Shown piece by piece: positions 1-8,486 of a stretch of 64,000 nucleotides of DNA. The stretch is from positions 142,971 to 206,970 of the forward strand of contig JAZSJZ010000007.1 in assembly GCA_045534575.1 (NCBI GenBank), written 5' to 3'. The notes beneath the pieces are model-generated. The model was not told the DNA's origin and did no database searches. It saw only the letters and a list, made by a program, of their open reading frames with translations. Source of the DNA: UBA4636 sp045534575 (GTDB lineage: Bacteria; Bacillota; Clostridia; Christensenellales; Borkfalkiaceae). Within the stretch, counting starts at the first letter, position 1, and every line of letters begins with the position of its first letter. The position numbers and the translations under genes are program-made.

Positions 1-92
1 TTTAACAAAATCATAATATTATATATTAAACTTTAACACAACCTGATTTCGGCAAAGTTCTCAAAAACAAATTCGCATTATTATTTACAAAG

Positions 93-141
93 AAAAAAGC
101 CCAACTCGTTACTCAAACAATTTGAGTTTAAAGCTGGGCTT
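93..141 (-). terminator. Terminator of the metG-tatD-rsmA operon
   Basis: Read on the minus strand, an AAGCCCA/TGGGCTT stem encloses an inner CTCAAA/TTTGAG stem and is followed by a run of T. It lies directly after the rsmA stop codon. Confidence 0.7.
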
Positions 142-144
142 AGT

Positions 145-984
145 TTATTTTATTAAATTTTTTTCTAACAATTTTTCGCTTAAAATAATAAATTCTTTAG
201 TTGATAGCGTTTCGCCTCTAACAGATGGCGAAATTTTGCACGAAGTTAAAATATCTTCCGCCTCTAAACGCGAAATTTTGAAAACGTTAATAAGGTTATT
301 GGCTAGCGTTTTGCGCCTTGATAAAAACGCGACCCTAACCGCCTCTCTAAAGGCTTTTTTAGATTTTAACTTATATTTATTTTCGTTGATATCAATCCTA
401 ACCACAGCCGAATCTACGTTTGGCACAGGGTAGAAATTTTCTCTTCCAACCTCTAATACGATTTTAGCATCCGCCTTTACGTCGATAGCGGGAGTTATGC
501 TACCATAGTCAGCAGTGTTTTCTTTAGCGCAGAAACGCAACGCAACTTCTTTTTGCACCATAACGACTATGCGCTTGCACCTTTTCGCTTCTTCCAAAAG
601 TTTCATAACGATTGGCGAAGTTATGTAATAAGGAAGGTTTGCAACGACGATATAATCACTTTTGAGTTCCTTTTCAAAAGACGAAATGTTCTCCTTCATA
701 AAGTCTTTGAAAACGACCTCGCAGTTTTCAACGCCACTTAATGACTGGGCTAAAACGGGCATAAGGTTTTTATCAATTTCGTAGCCTATTACCTTTTTTG
801 CGTGATTTGCTAAAGCCCTTGTTAGCGTTCCACCACCAACGCCTATCTCTAGAACAACGTCGTCTTTACAAACGTCAGCGCTTAGAACAATTTGTTCTAA
901 AAGTTTATCGTCATCGATAAAGTTTTGACCAAACCTTTTATTAAAGTGAAAGTTATTTTGTTGAATAATTTCTTTTAATTTCAT
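145..984 (-). CDS. rsmA: 16S rRNA (adenine1518-N6/adenine1519-N6)-dimethyltransferase
   Basis: RsmA/KsgA dimethylates two adjacent adenines in the 3' terminal hairpin of 16S rRNA, using SAM, during small-subunit maturation. The 279-residue product has the family length. Near the N-terminus it has the family hallmark FNKRFGQNF, then the SAM-binding VLEIGVGGGTLT and, mid-protein, the catalytic NLPYYITSPIV. It is the last gene of a minus-strand cluster with metG and tatD, an arrangement familiar in Firmicutes. An A/T-rich gap of about 30 bases separates it from tatD and holds one copy of the interspersed TATAAG motif. Nothing in the protein looks defective. Confidence 0.97.
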   Translation of the reverse strand: MKLKEIIQQNNFHFNKRFGQNFIDDDKLLEQIVLSADVCKDDVVLEIGVGGGTLTRALANHAKKVIGYEIDKNLMPVLAQSLSGVENCEVVFKDFMKENISSFEKELKSDYIVVANLPYYITSPIVMKLLEEAKRCKRIVVMVQKEVALRFCAKENTADYGSITPAIDVKADAKIVLEVGRENFYPVPNVDSAVVRIDINENKYKLKSKKAFREAVRVAFLSRRKTLANNLINVFKISRLEAEDILTSCKISPSVRGETLSTKEFIILSEKLLEKNLIK

Positions 985-1005
985 AATTTTTTGTTTGAAA
1001 ATAAG

Positions 1006-1025
1006 CCGTTAATCGCTATATAGCC
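1006..1025 (-). repeat. Interspersed TATAAG motif, copy 1
   Basis: Minus-strand reading GGCTATATAGCGATTAACGG, a slightly shifted variant of the consensus. It overlaps the tatD stop codon and lies in the tatD-rsmA gap. Confidence 0.5.
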
Positions 1026-1780
1026 ACACTTTTGCCAAAAAACGCTAAAACGTTTTTCTCAATTTGCTCAACTAAACAAGCCTCTTGAATGCCTAAAATT
1101 TCGCTAAGTTTTTGATAAACTAGTTTTACCATTTTAGGCTCATTTAAACTGCCTCGAAACGGGTGCGGGCAAAGATACGGCGAATCTGTTTCAGCCATAA
1201 TTCTATCGATTGGAATAAATTTTATTATATCTTCTTTCTTGCTATTTTTAAAAGTTATAGGCCCGCCAAACGAAAAATATGCGCCAAGGTCAAGATAATT
1301 TTTGGCCTGTTCTTTACTTTCGCTATAGCAATGCATTAGAAAACCTTTGTTTAAATATTTAGCGTTTGACTTTAATATTGAAAGCATATCGCAAGAGGCA
1401 TCTCTAGAGTGAATAACGATAGGTTTATTTTTCTTGTTTGCTAAAACTATTTGCTGTTCAAAAAGGTCAAACTGCTTATTTTTTTCAAAGTTTTCATAGT
1501 GATAATCTAAGCCAATTTCGCCTAAAGCAACGCACCTATTATCATCTAAAAGTCGGTCTATAACACCAATATCGTAGGTTTTTGAGGCTTCGGACGGATG
1601 AATTCCGCACGCAAAGAACACGTTTTTAAAGCGATAAGAATTATCTTTTGCTTTTATTGAAGAAGCCTCGTTATAGCCAACGTCTATTATTCTTTTACCA
1701 CCCGCTTCAAAAAAGTCGCTTACGACCTTTTCAAGGTCTAAGTATCTTGAATCGCTAAGGTGCGCGTGAGAATCGGTCAT
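1016..1780 (-). CDS. tatD: TatD family metal-dependent deoxyribonuclease/hydrolase
   Basis: TatD-family hydrolases are TIM-barrel metalloenzymes with 3'-5' exonuclease activity on DNA; the housekeeping role in Firmicutes (YabD) is poorly defined. The 254-residue protein shows all metal-ligand motifs: HAHLSD at residues 5-10, GEIGLDYHYE, VIHSRDA, MHCYS and AETDSPYLCPHPFRG near the C-terminus. Its ATG overlaps the last base of the metG stop (TAATG), so translation is probably coupled to metG. It is complete and of typical length. Confidence 0.93.
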   Translation of the reverse strand: MTDSHAHLSDSRYLDLEKVVSDFFEAGGKRIIDVGYNEASSIKAKDNSYRFKNVFFACGIHPSEASKTYDIGVIDRLLDDNRCVALGEIGLDYHYENFEKNKQFDLFEQQIVLANKKNKPIVIHSRDASCDMLSILKSNAKYLNKGFLMHCYSESKEQAKNYLDLGAYFSFGGPITFKNSKKEDIIKFIPIDRIMAETDSPYLCPHPFRGSLNEPKMVKLVYQKLSEILGIQEACLVEQIEKNVLAFFGKSVAI

Positions 1781-3753
1781 TATCTTATTTTACTTCCTTC
1801 AACCATATCGGCATTTGGTTCAACTAAGGTAACCTTATCGCCGTTTTCAGCGCATAAAATCATACCTTGGCTTTCAATACCGCAAAGTTTTGCAGGCTTT
1901 AGGTTTGCAACGAGAACAACTTTTTTGCCAACCATTTCTTCAGGCTTATAAAATTCGGCAATTCCGCTAACAACAATTCTTTCTTCATAGCCTAAAGAAA
2001 GTTTTAATTTTAGCAATTTTTTAGACTTTTCAACCTTTTCGCACTCTAAAACTTTAGCAACTCTAAGTTCCGTTTTGAAAAACTCGTCAATGGTGATTTG
2101 TTCTAATTTTTGAGGTGCTTCCACTTTAACTTCCGCCTTTTTTTGTTGTTTTTCTTTGTGGCGAGCAATCATCATCTCGTCAATATCTTTTAGTTCCTTC
2201 TTCAAATCAATTCTAGGGAAAAGCGGTTGGCTCTTAGAAATAATTGCGCCAGCCTTTAAGAAACCGAACTTTTCAATGCTAGAAAAATCGGTGATGCTAT
2301 CTGCCGAAATTCCAAACACTTCTAAAATTCCGTTAGACGCTTTTGGTAAGAACGGCTTTAAGATAACGGCGGAAATTCTTACGCACTCTAAAAGGTTATA
2401 AATTACGGTTGCAAGCCTACCGCGCTTAGCCTCGTCTTTATTCAATACCCAAGGCATAGTTTCGTCAATATACTTATTCGCGCGCCCAATAAGTTTGAAA
2501 ATTTCTTGAAGGGCTTTTGGAACGTTAATCTCTTTAATCGCCTTTTCAACGTTTGGAAGCACGCCCTCAGCGATTGCAATGAGTTCCTCGTCAATCTCCT
2601 CTTTATCTTGAGGGCTTGGCAACACGCCACCAAAATATTGGTTTACCATTGCGCTAGTTCTAGAAACGAGGTTGCCTAAATCGTTGGCAAGGTCGCTGTT
2701 AATTCTAGTAAGAAGCGCTTCGTTAGTATAAACGCCGTCGCTACCGAACGGAATTTCACGAAGAAGGAAATATCTCAAAGCGTCAGAGCCGTATCTTGCA
2801 ACGATTTCTTTAGGGTCAGTAAGTTCGGTGCTAATCTTATCGCCTTTAGACTTAGAAAGTTTGTCGCCACCGATTAACAGCCAGCCGTGCCCGTAAACTT
2901 GCTTAGGAAGTTCAATGCCCATAGCCATAATAAGTGCAGGCCAAATGATTGCGTGGAAACGAATTATCTCTTTAGCGGTCATATGAATATTGCAAGGCCA
3001 GAACTTATTAAAAAGCGTTTCGTCCTCACTCAAATAGCCTAGAGCGGTGATGTAGTTAGAAAGTGCGTCAACCCAAACGTAAACGACGTGATTAGGGTCA
3101 AAATCAACGGGAATACCCCACTTAATGCTCGTTCTTGAAACGCACAAATCTTGAAGACCGGGCTTTAAGAAATTGTTAACCATTTCGTTAACTCGTGATT
3201 TTGGTTGCAAAAATTCAGGGTTATCTTCGTAAAGTTTAATAATTCTATCAGCGTATTTTGAAAGGCGGAAGAAATAACTCTCTTCCTTTTCAAGGTGAAC
3301 TTCTCTACCGCAGTCTGGGCACTTGCCGTCTTTCAACTGCGATTCCGTCCAAAAACTTTCGCAAGGCGTGCAATACCAGCCGGAATATTCCGACTTATAA
3401 ATATCGCCTTGTTCATAGAGTTTCTTAAAGATTTTTTGCACGCTTTTAACGTGGCTTTCGTCAGTCGTTCTAATGAAATGGTCGTAAGAAATATCTAAAA
3501 GTTTCCAAATACCCTTAAGGTCGTCAACGATAGGGTCGATGAACTCTTTAGGCTGTTTTCCGCACTCTTTTGCTTTGTTTTCGATTTTTTGACCATGCTC
3601 GTCAGTGCCCGTTAAAAAGAAAACGTCTTTTCCCATAAGGCGGTAAAACCTTGCGATAGAATCGCAAACGACGGTGGTATAGCACGTGCCAATGTGCCAA
3701 TTGCCACTAGGATAGTAGATTGGAGTGGTGATATAAAAAGTGTCTTTTTTCAT
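1780..3753 (-). CDS. metG: Methionyl-tRNA synthetase with C-terminal tRNA-binding domain
   Basis: Charges tRNA-Met with methionine. The class I core starts with TTPIYYPSGNWHIG (HIGH-type motif). A zinc knuckle with two CxxC pairs (CTPC and CPDC) follows in the connective region. The KMSKS loop is KLSKSKGDKIS. The last 110 or so residues form an EMAP/Trbp111-like tRNA-binding domain beginning TIDEFFKTELRVAKVLE, so this is the dimeric long form. The open frame extends 23 codons further upstream, but the ATG at 3753 is preferred. It has an AAGGAAG ribosome binding site, begins at MKKDTFYITTP and follows a good promoter; the extension would run through that promoter. Confidence 0.97.
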   Translation of the reverse strand: MKKDTFYITTPIYYPSGNWHIGTCYTTVVCDSIARFYRLMGKDVFFLTGTDEHGQKIENKAKECGKQPKEFIDPIVDDLKGIWKLLDISYDHFIRTTDESHVKSVQKIFKKLYEQGDIYKSEYSGWYCTPCESFWTESQLKDGKCPDCGREVHLEKEESYFFRLSKYADRIIKLYEDNPEFLQPKSRVNEMVNNFLKPGLQDLCVSRTSIKWGIPVDFDPNHVVYVWVDALSNYITALGYLSEDETLFNKFWPCNIHMTAKEIIRFHAIIWPALIMAMGIELPKQVYGHGWLLIGGDKLSKSKGDKISTELTDPKEIVARYGSDALRYFLLREIPFGSDGVYTNEALLTRINSDLANDLGNLVSRTSAMVNQYFGGVLPSPQDKEEIDEELIAIAEGVLPNVEKAIKEINVPKALQEIFKLIGRANKYIDETMPWVLNKDEAKRGRLATVIYNLLECVRISAVILKPFLPKASNGILEVFGISADSITDFSSIEKFGFLKAGAIISKSQPLFPRIDLKKELKDIDEMMIARHKEKQQKKAEVKVEAPQKLEQITIDEFFKTELRVAKVLECEKVEKSKKLLKLKLSLGYEERIVVSGIAEFYKPEEMVGKKVVLVANLKPAKLCGIESQGMILCAENGDKVTLVEPNADMVEGSKIR

Positions 3754-3802
3754 AATCTTCCTTAAAAGGCAAAATTTTGCCGTAAATTTACATACTAAGT
3801 TT

Positions 3803-3831
3803 ATTATAACTTCTTTTTGCAAAATTGTAAA
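3803..3831 (-). promoter_or_regulatory. Sigma-A promoter of metG operon
   Basis: Minus-strand TTTACA, 17-base spacer, TATAAT, ending about 50 bases before the metG ATG. It is divergent from, and overlaps the upstream region of, spmA. Confidence 0.75.
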
Positions 3832-3865
3832 TCATAAAATGTTATTTTATGGCATAATGTTTTGT

Positions 3866-4411
3866 ATGAACGCAATTTTCAGCATTTTTTTGATAGTTTC
3901 ATCAATTGCGATAACCTTTTTATCGCCCCAAACCTTTATCGTAACAATGACGGGCTCGGTAAATAAGGCGGTAGAAATTTCGCTAACGCTACTTGCCGTA
4001 AATGCGGTGTGGCTTTCGGTTTTTAGCATTTTAGAAAAATTGAACGCAACTAAAAAACTTGCAAACGTTCTAAAAAAACCGCTATCTTTTATCTTTAGAA
4101 AAGATAACGACGAAAATTTAACGCTCATTGCAACCTCTGTTACCGCTAATATGCTAGGGCTTGGCGGAGTTGCAACGCCTATAGGCATTAAGGCGTGCGA
4201 AAAACTTGAAAAAAGCAGTTCCTTTTTTAACCAAACTATGCTTTTGGTAATTTCAGCAACGTCCGTTCAAATTCTGCCAACAACTGCAATTAGCCTTCGC
4301 GCTGTTTTTGGAAGCGGGCAAGCTAGCGATATTTTACTGCCGTCAATTATAGCAACCTTATTTTCAACCATAATCGGCGTTTTGCTAACAAAAATTTTCG
4401 TTAAACAATGA
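3866..4411 (+). CDS. spmA: Spore maturation protein A (nucleoside-recognition/GATE domain)
   Basis: SpmA and SpmB are membrane proteins needed for spore-core dehydration in Bacillus and Clostridium. The protein is hydrophobic, and the diagnostic NMLGLGGVATPIGIKA motif (compare NLLGLGNAATP in SpmA) is clear. The open frame begins at 3740, but those residues run through the divergent promoter region, so the ATG at 3866 (MNAIFSIFLIV, a hydrophobic N-terminus) is chosen; 3857 is an alternative. No Shine-Dalgarno is visible. An extended -10-like TATGGCATAAT ends 8 bases before the ATG, so the transcript may be leaderless, and CATA-type boxes there also resemble a mother-cell sigma promoter. It ends in an ATGA overlap with spmB. 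Confidence 0.85.
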   Translation: MNAIFSIFLIVSSIAITFLSPQTFIVTMTGSVNKAVEISLTLLAVNAVWLSVFSILEKLNATKKLANVLKKPLSFIFRKDNDENLTLIATSVTANMLGLGGVATPIGIKACEKLEKSSSFFNQTMLLVISATSVQILPTTAISLRAVFGSGQASDILLPSIIATLFSTIIGVLLTKIFVKQ

Positions 4412-4911
4412 GCCTAGTTTTACCTCTATTTTTCGTTTGCGTTCTACTTTTGGGGATAGTTAAAAAGGTTAACATTTACGATTCGTTTTTAACGGGCGTA
4501 AAATCGGCAATGGAACTTTTTGTTCAAACCTTTCCTTACATAGTCGCCGTTGTTTTAATGAGCGAATTGTTCTCAGCAAGCGGGCTAAACAACGTGTTAA
4601 TCGACCTATTGACGCCCTTTTTTAAATTTCTAGGTATTCCGCCCGAACTTTTTGAACTTATTTTATTAAAGCCGTTATCGGGAAGCGGTGCGCTATCAAA
4701 ACTTAACCAAATTTTAGAAACTTACGGTGCAGATAGTTTCATTTCTCGCTCAGCGTGCGTAATTTTTTCTTCGGGTGAAACGGTTTTTTATATTTCTGCA
4801 GTTTACTTAACAAAGTGCAAAAACAAAAAAGTGTTAAAAGCAATTATCATTTCACTAATTTCTAACTTTTTTGCGTGCATAATTGCATGTTTTGTATGTA
4901 AAATAATGTAA
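4408..4911 (+). CDS. spmB: Spore maturation protein B
   Basis: Partner of SpmA: a 167-residue membrane protein with about four hydrophobic segments. Family signatures are LLKPLSGSGALSKLNQ followed by YGADSFISRSACVIFSSGETVFYI written here in part only (key residues YGxDSFxxRxA and the FYI that follows). The ATG overlaps the spmA stop by four bases (ATGA), giving coupled translation of the pair. Its presence supports a spore-forming organism. Confidence 0.88.
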   Translation: MSLVLPLFFVCVLLLGIVKKVNIYDSFLTGVKSAMELFVQTFPYIVAVVLMSELFSASGLNNVLIDLLTPFFKFLGIPPELFELILLKPLSGSGALSKLNQILETYGADSFISRSACVIFSSGETVFYISAVYLTKCKNKKVLKAIIISLISNFFACIIACFVCKIM

Positions 4912-5033
4912 AATCAACGAAAAAACGCCGAATTTTTAGCGTTTTAAAGTTGAAATTAGGCAAATTTTAAGGTTAAAATTATGTAAAATTTAGTTTAAAA
5001 TAGAAAAAATTCAGTCAAAGTGTTTTCATTTGG

Positions 5034-5062
5034 TTGACACTATTTGTATTATATATTAAAAT
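5034..5062 (+). promoter_or_regulatory. Sigma-A promoter of lipoprotein genes 1 and 2
   Basis: TTGACA, 17-base spacer, TAAAAT, about 58 bases upstream of the first lipoprotein ATG. This is close to the full consensus and implies high expression. Confidence 0.8.
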
Positions 5063-5120
5063 ATAAAAACAAAGCGCACGCGACGAAACTAGAAAATTAG
5101 TGCGCATATAGGGGTTTTTT

Positions 5121-6749
5121 ATGAAAAAATTATTAGCAATCATTTTAGTCGTTTTAATGAGTGCAACCGTTCTTTTTGTTACGGCTTGCAACAAAAACGA
5201 AGGAGAAACTTCTTCTACCGGAACTAGACAATCTTCTAGCGAAGAAGAATCTTCAACACGTCGCCGTGGCGATACTGTTTCATCTTCTGAAGACGATGGA
5301 AACGCTAGTTCTTCTCAAGATGGTGGAAACGGCGGCGGTGGTAACACCGGCAACAACGGTGGTAACACTGGTAATGACGGCGGTAACACTGGCAATAATG
5401 GCGGAAACACCGGTAACAGCGGTGGCAACACTGGTAACAATGGTGGAAACACTGGTAACAATGGTGGTAACACCGGTAACAACGGCGGCAACACTGGCAA
5501 TAATGGTGGCAACACTGGCAATAATGGTGGCAACAACTATCAACCAACAACAGGTTCTTACGTTTACGGCAACTACCCTTACTCTTACTCAACTGACGTA
5601 ACTAACGTAATGTTTGATTTAACGCTTGCTTATACTTTCGTTGATACCTACATTGTCGATCTTGGCACGCCTACTTTGAACGGCACGTTCTACGATTCTT
5701 TAGTTGACGCAGAAGATGCTTACAATGCTTTATCTGCTAGCGACAAGGGTATGGTTGCAAACTACGCAAGATTGCAAGAAGCAAGAGCCGCTTATGACGA
5801 TATGGCTAAGCAAGAAGCAATTTCGTTAATTAACGAACTTAGCGAGCCTGACGCTAACAATTTAACTGCATTTGATAAGGAAGCGCAAAAGATTCAATAT
5901 CTTCTTTCCCGCATGAGATCAACAAGTGGCGTTTCTAACCTCGCTTCTTACAACACTAAGGTTGACGCTTCTAAACTCGTAGCAGTTAATGCGTTTAAGG
6001 ATGCTATTTCTCAACTTGGCGCATTTGAATATACTCAAGCATTTAAGAATAAACTCGACGATTGCAACGCTTTATATCAAGCAATTTCTGCCGATAAAAA
6101 AGGTTCTGTAACTAGCGAAAAGTCAACGCTTGACAATATGTTAACAAGATATAACGACACTGGCGTTGTTAACGACTTTATGGCTCTTTACAATCAGTTA
6201 CCTGAAGTTGCAGGCGTAAACGCATCGACTAAGAGCAACATTGAAAACTGCAACAAAGCATACGGCAGTTTAACAACTTCACAAATCAACCTTCTTTCTA
6301 ACGCATCGGCAATTTCTTCTAAGCTTTCTTCTCTTATGGCTGAAGTTGAACGCCAATTCCCTTCATATGCATTTATTCGTTCTTGCGAAACCAACAAGAA
6401 CTTAAAGAGCAAATCCTTTGATAACGGAATGGCTATCACCCACTCGCTATCAACTTCATCTGGCTCAACTTCTTTTGTTTACAAAGGAACTACTTTAAAA
6501 GACGCTTGGACAGTAGAAGGCACTAAAACAATTAGCTTAACAGGCGTTCCTTATGGTGGCAAACTCATAATTTACGCAATGCCTTACGATTCAAAACCAG
6601 CTTCTATTAAAGTATCAGGCTCGGGCTTTGATTCTGGAGCAGTTAGTCTTGACGGCTCAGTTATCGAAATTCAAATTCCAGCAGGCGGAAGCTATACGAT
6701 TGCTTCAGCTGAAGGCAAAATAAAATATTACGGTTGCGTATTTAGTTAA
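5121..6749 (+). CDS. Tandem lipoprotein paralogue 1, with GGNTGNN repeats
   Basis: Unrecognised secreted lipoprotein of 542 residues, first of four tandem paralogues. Residues 1-22 are a signal peptide with lipobox VTAC (C23). A Ser/Glu-rich stretch follows, ending in STRRRGD (RGD at 49-51). Residues 73-135 are nine copies of a GGNTGNN heptad. Next is a block shared by all four paralogues: YVYGNYPYSY, then DLTL-YTFVDTYI, then a helical unit DAEDAYNALSASDKGMVANY resembling the three-helix repeats of Clostridial surface proteins. The C-terminal part differs from the other copies and ends in a small beta-rich domain. An AGGGG ribosome binding site lies 7 bases before the ATG. Probable role: surface adhesion or matrix; function unknown. 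Confidence 0.85.
   Translation: MKKLLAIILVVLMSATVLFVTACNKNEGETSSTGTRQSSSEEESSTRRRGDTVSSSEDDGNASSSQDGGNGGGGNTGNNGGNTGNDGGNTGNNGGNTGNSGGNTGNNGGNTGNNGGNTGNNGGNTGNNGGNTGNNGGNNYQPTTGSYVYGNYPYSYSTDVTNVMFDLTLAYTFVDTYIVDLGTPTLNGTFYDSLVDAEDAYNALSASDKGMVANYARLQEARAAYDDMAKQEAISLINELSEPDANNLTAFDKEAQKIQYLLSRMRSTSGVSNLASYNTKVDASKLVAVNAFKDAISQLGAFEYTQAFKNKLDDCNALYQAISADKKGSVTSEKSTLDNMLTRYNDTGVVNDFMALYNQLPEVAGVNASTKSNIENCNKAYGSLTTSQINLLSNASAISSKLSSLMAEVERQFPSYAFIRSCETNKNLKSKSFDNGMAITHSLSTSSGSTSFVYKGTTLKDAWTVEGTKTISLTGVPYGGKLIIYAMPYDSKPASIKVSGSGFDSGAVSLDGSVIEIQIPAGGSYTIASAEGKIKYYGCVFS
5337..5525 (+). repeat. Nine 21-bp units encoding GGNTGNN
   Basis: In-frame 21-bp tandem repeat encoding nine GGNTGN(N/D/S) heptads in lipoprotein 1. 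Third-position differences between units show it is not a very recent expansion. Copy number could vary by slippage without shifting the frame. The other three paralogues carry shorter, irregular Gly/Asn-rich stretches here. Confidence 0.9.
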
Positions 6750-6766
6750 AACTTAAGGTGAAAAAC

Positions 6767-8317
6767 ATGAAAAAATTATTAGCGATTATTTTAGTCGTTT
6801 TAATGAGTGTTTCGATTCTTTTTGTTACGGCTTGTGAGAAAAATCAAGGCGAAAACTCTTCCGAAACGAGACAATCTTCTAGCGAAGAGGAATCTTCAAC
6901 ACGCCGTCGTGGCGACACCGTCGATAATAGCGGCGAAGGTAACAACGGCGGAAACACCGGCAATGATAATCCTGGTAACAACACGGGAAACGATAACACC
7001 AACAACAGTGGCAATAACGGAAACAACGGCAATAACGGCGGTAATACGGGCAATAATGGTGGAAACACCGGAAACAACGGTGGAAATAATTTCCAACCAA
7101 CAACGGGCTCTTACGTTTACGGCAACTACCCTTACTCTTACACGACTAACGTAACTACCGTAACTTTTGATTTAACACTTCCTTACACTTTCGTTGATAC
7201 CTACATTATCGATCTTCCTGCGCCTACTTTGAACGGCACGTTCTATGATTCTTTAGTTGACGCAGAAGATTCATACAATGCTTTATCTGCTAGCGACAAG
7301 GGTATGGTTGCAAACTACGCTAGATTGCAAGAAGCAAGAACCGCTTATGACGATATGGCTAAGCAAGAAGCAATTTCGTTAATTAACGAACTTATTGACC
7401 CTTCTATGGACAATTTAACAACTTTTGCTAACGCTGAAAATAAGATTAAAAACCTTCTTAACAAAATGACTTCTACAAGCGGTGTTTCTAATCTTTCTAC
7501 TTATAACTCTAAGGTTCAAAACTCTCAATCTATTATCGTTTCGGCTTTCAACGATGCTGTTTCTCAAATTGCAACTTTCGAATATTCTAACGACTATAAA
7601 GCAAAACTTGACAATGCTTCAAGCATTTATCAAATCGTTTTAAACGCAAACCTTCAAGGCCAAGTAACTAGCCAAAAAACAACTCTTGATAATAGAGTTG
7701 CAGACTGGAGCAACCGCGTTATCGCTGGAGGCTTAGAAGATATTCTTGCGCAACTTCCTGGCGTTAATAACATTACCGAAAACGATAAAGCAACACTCAA
7801 GGCTTTGAGAAAGAGTTATAGAATGCTCACCGACGCTCAAAAGGCAATCTTACCAGCGGAAACGACTAACCTTTACAACGCTTACGTTGACAAAGCACAA
7901 AGCTTGTGGCCTGAATATATTTGTTACACACCTTCAGGGGCTGGCGGTGATAGTTACTTTAAAGTTGTGAAAAGCAATGATAGTTCTTCAACTTTAGGTG
8001 GAACTGATAGAGGTTCAAGTTGCCCAGGATTGTTTGAAGGGGAAACGTTAACTTCAGCATCTAAATTCAAACCTGATCGTTACATTAAATTCACAACCAC
8101 AGGCGCAACAATTTTAACAATTATTGCAAACTGTAAAGACGACGAAGCAGGCGGAACGATTACCGCTTCTCTTAACGGCTCGGCGGTTGGAACTGCAACA
8201 GTAACCTATCAATCACCTGAAAACACTGAATATCAAATCTCACTCCCTAACGCAGGAACTTACACTCTTTCTTCTTCATCAGATTCAGTGCTACTGTTTG
8301 CTCTTTGCGTTAACTAA
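6767..8317 (+). CDS. Tandem lipoprotein paralogue 2
   Basis: 516 residues, 17 bases after paralogue 1 and probably in the same transcript. The frame can be opened at a GTG at 6758, but that GTG is part of the ribosome binding site AAGGTG. The ATG at 6767 gives the same MKKLLAIILVVLMS signal peptide as the sister genes. Lipobox VTAC, SSTRRRGD, a Gly/Asn linker, and the YVYGNYPYSY and DAED-YNALSASDKG blocks are present. The C-terminal about 100 residues (RYIKFTTTGATILTIIA through GTYTLSSSSD) look like a beta-sandwich of the type seen at the end of clostridial pectate-lyase-like secreted proteins. That assignment is inferred from pattern only. Confidence 0.83.
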   Translation: MKKLLAIILVVLMSVSILFVTACEKNQGENSSETRQSSSEEESSTRRRGDTVDNSGEGNNGGNTGNDNPGNNTGNDNTNNSGNNGNNGNNGGNTGNNGGNTGNNGGNNFQPTTGSYVYGNYPYSYTTNVTTVTFDLTLPYTFVDTYIIDLPAPTLNGTFYDSLVDAEDSYNALSASDKGMVANYARLQEARTAYDDMAKQEAISLINELIDPSMDNLTTFANAENKIKNLLNKMTSTSGVSNLSTYNSKVQNSQSIIVSAFNDAVSQIATFEYSNDYKAKLDNASSIYQIVLNANLQGQVTSQKTTLDNRVADWSNRVIAGGLEDILAQLPGVNNITENDKATLKALRKSYRMLTDAQKAILPAETTNLYNAYVDKAQSLWPEYICYTPSGAGGDSYFKVVKSNDSSSTLGGTDRGSSCPGLFEGETLTSASKFKPDRYIKFTTTGATILTIIANCKDDEAGGTITASLNGSAVGTATVTYQSPENTEYQISLPNAGTYTLSSSSDSVLLFALCVN

Positions 8318-8328
8318 TTAAACTTTAA

Positions 8329-8357
8329 AGGAAGCGAAAATTCGCTTCCTTTTTTTA
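8329..8357 (+). terminator. Terminator of lipoprotein genes 1 and 2
   Basis: AGGAAGCGAA / TTCGCTTCCT perfect hairpin followed by seven further T, 12 bases after the stop codon of paralogue 2. Confidence 0.9.
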
Positions 8358-8393
8358 TGCCATAAAACCGCCCCCTCTCCCTAAAAATATCGC

Positions 8394-8421
8394 TTGACTT
8401 ATTTTTATTTTGTGGTATAAT
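8394..8421 (+). promoter_or_regulatory. Promoter of lipoprotein 3 (extended -10)
   Basis: TTGACT, 16-base spacer, TATAAT preceded by TGG (extended -10). Confidence 0.8.
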
Positions 8422-8486
8422 AAAGTTGACGGAAAATTAACTTGCGATTGCATATTATATATTTATGAAAAGGGGTTGATTGATTT

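Noticed and set aside
5337..5525. Tandem 21-bp repeat as a CRISPR array or minisatellite outside a gene
   Set aside because: It is in frame inside a signal-peptide protein and has no spacers. No CRISPR array or cas gene was seen in the window.
5161..5601. Plus-strand and minus-strand open frames of 70-150 codons through the lipoprotein linkers (also near 6807-7154, 8405-8898, 10135-10577)
   Set aside because: They are by-products of the low-complexity Gly/Asn repeats, have no ribosome binding site, and lie in other frames of clearly real genes.
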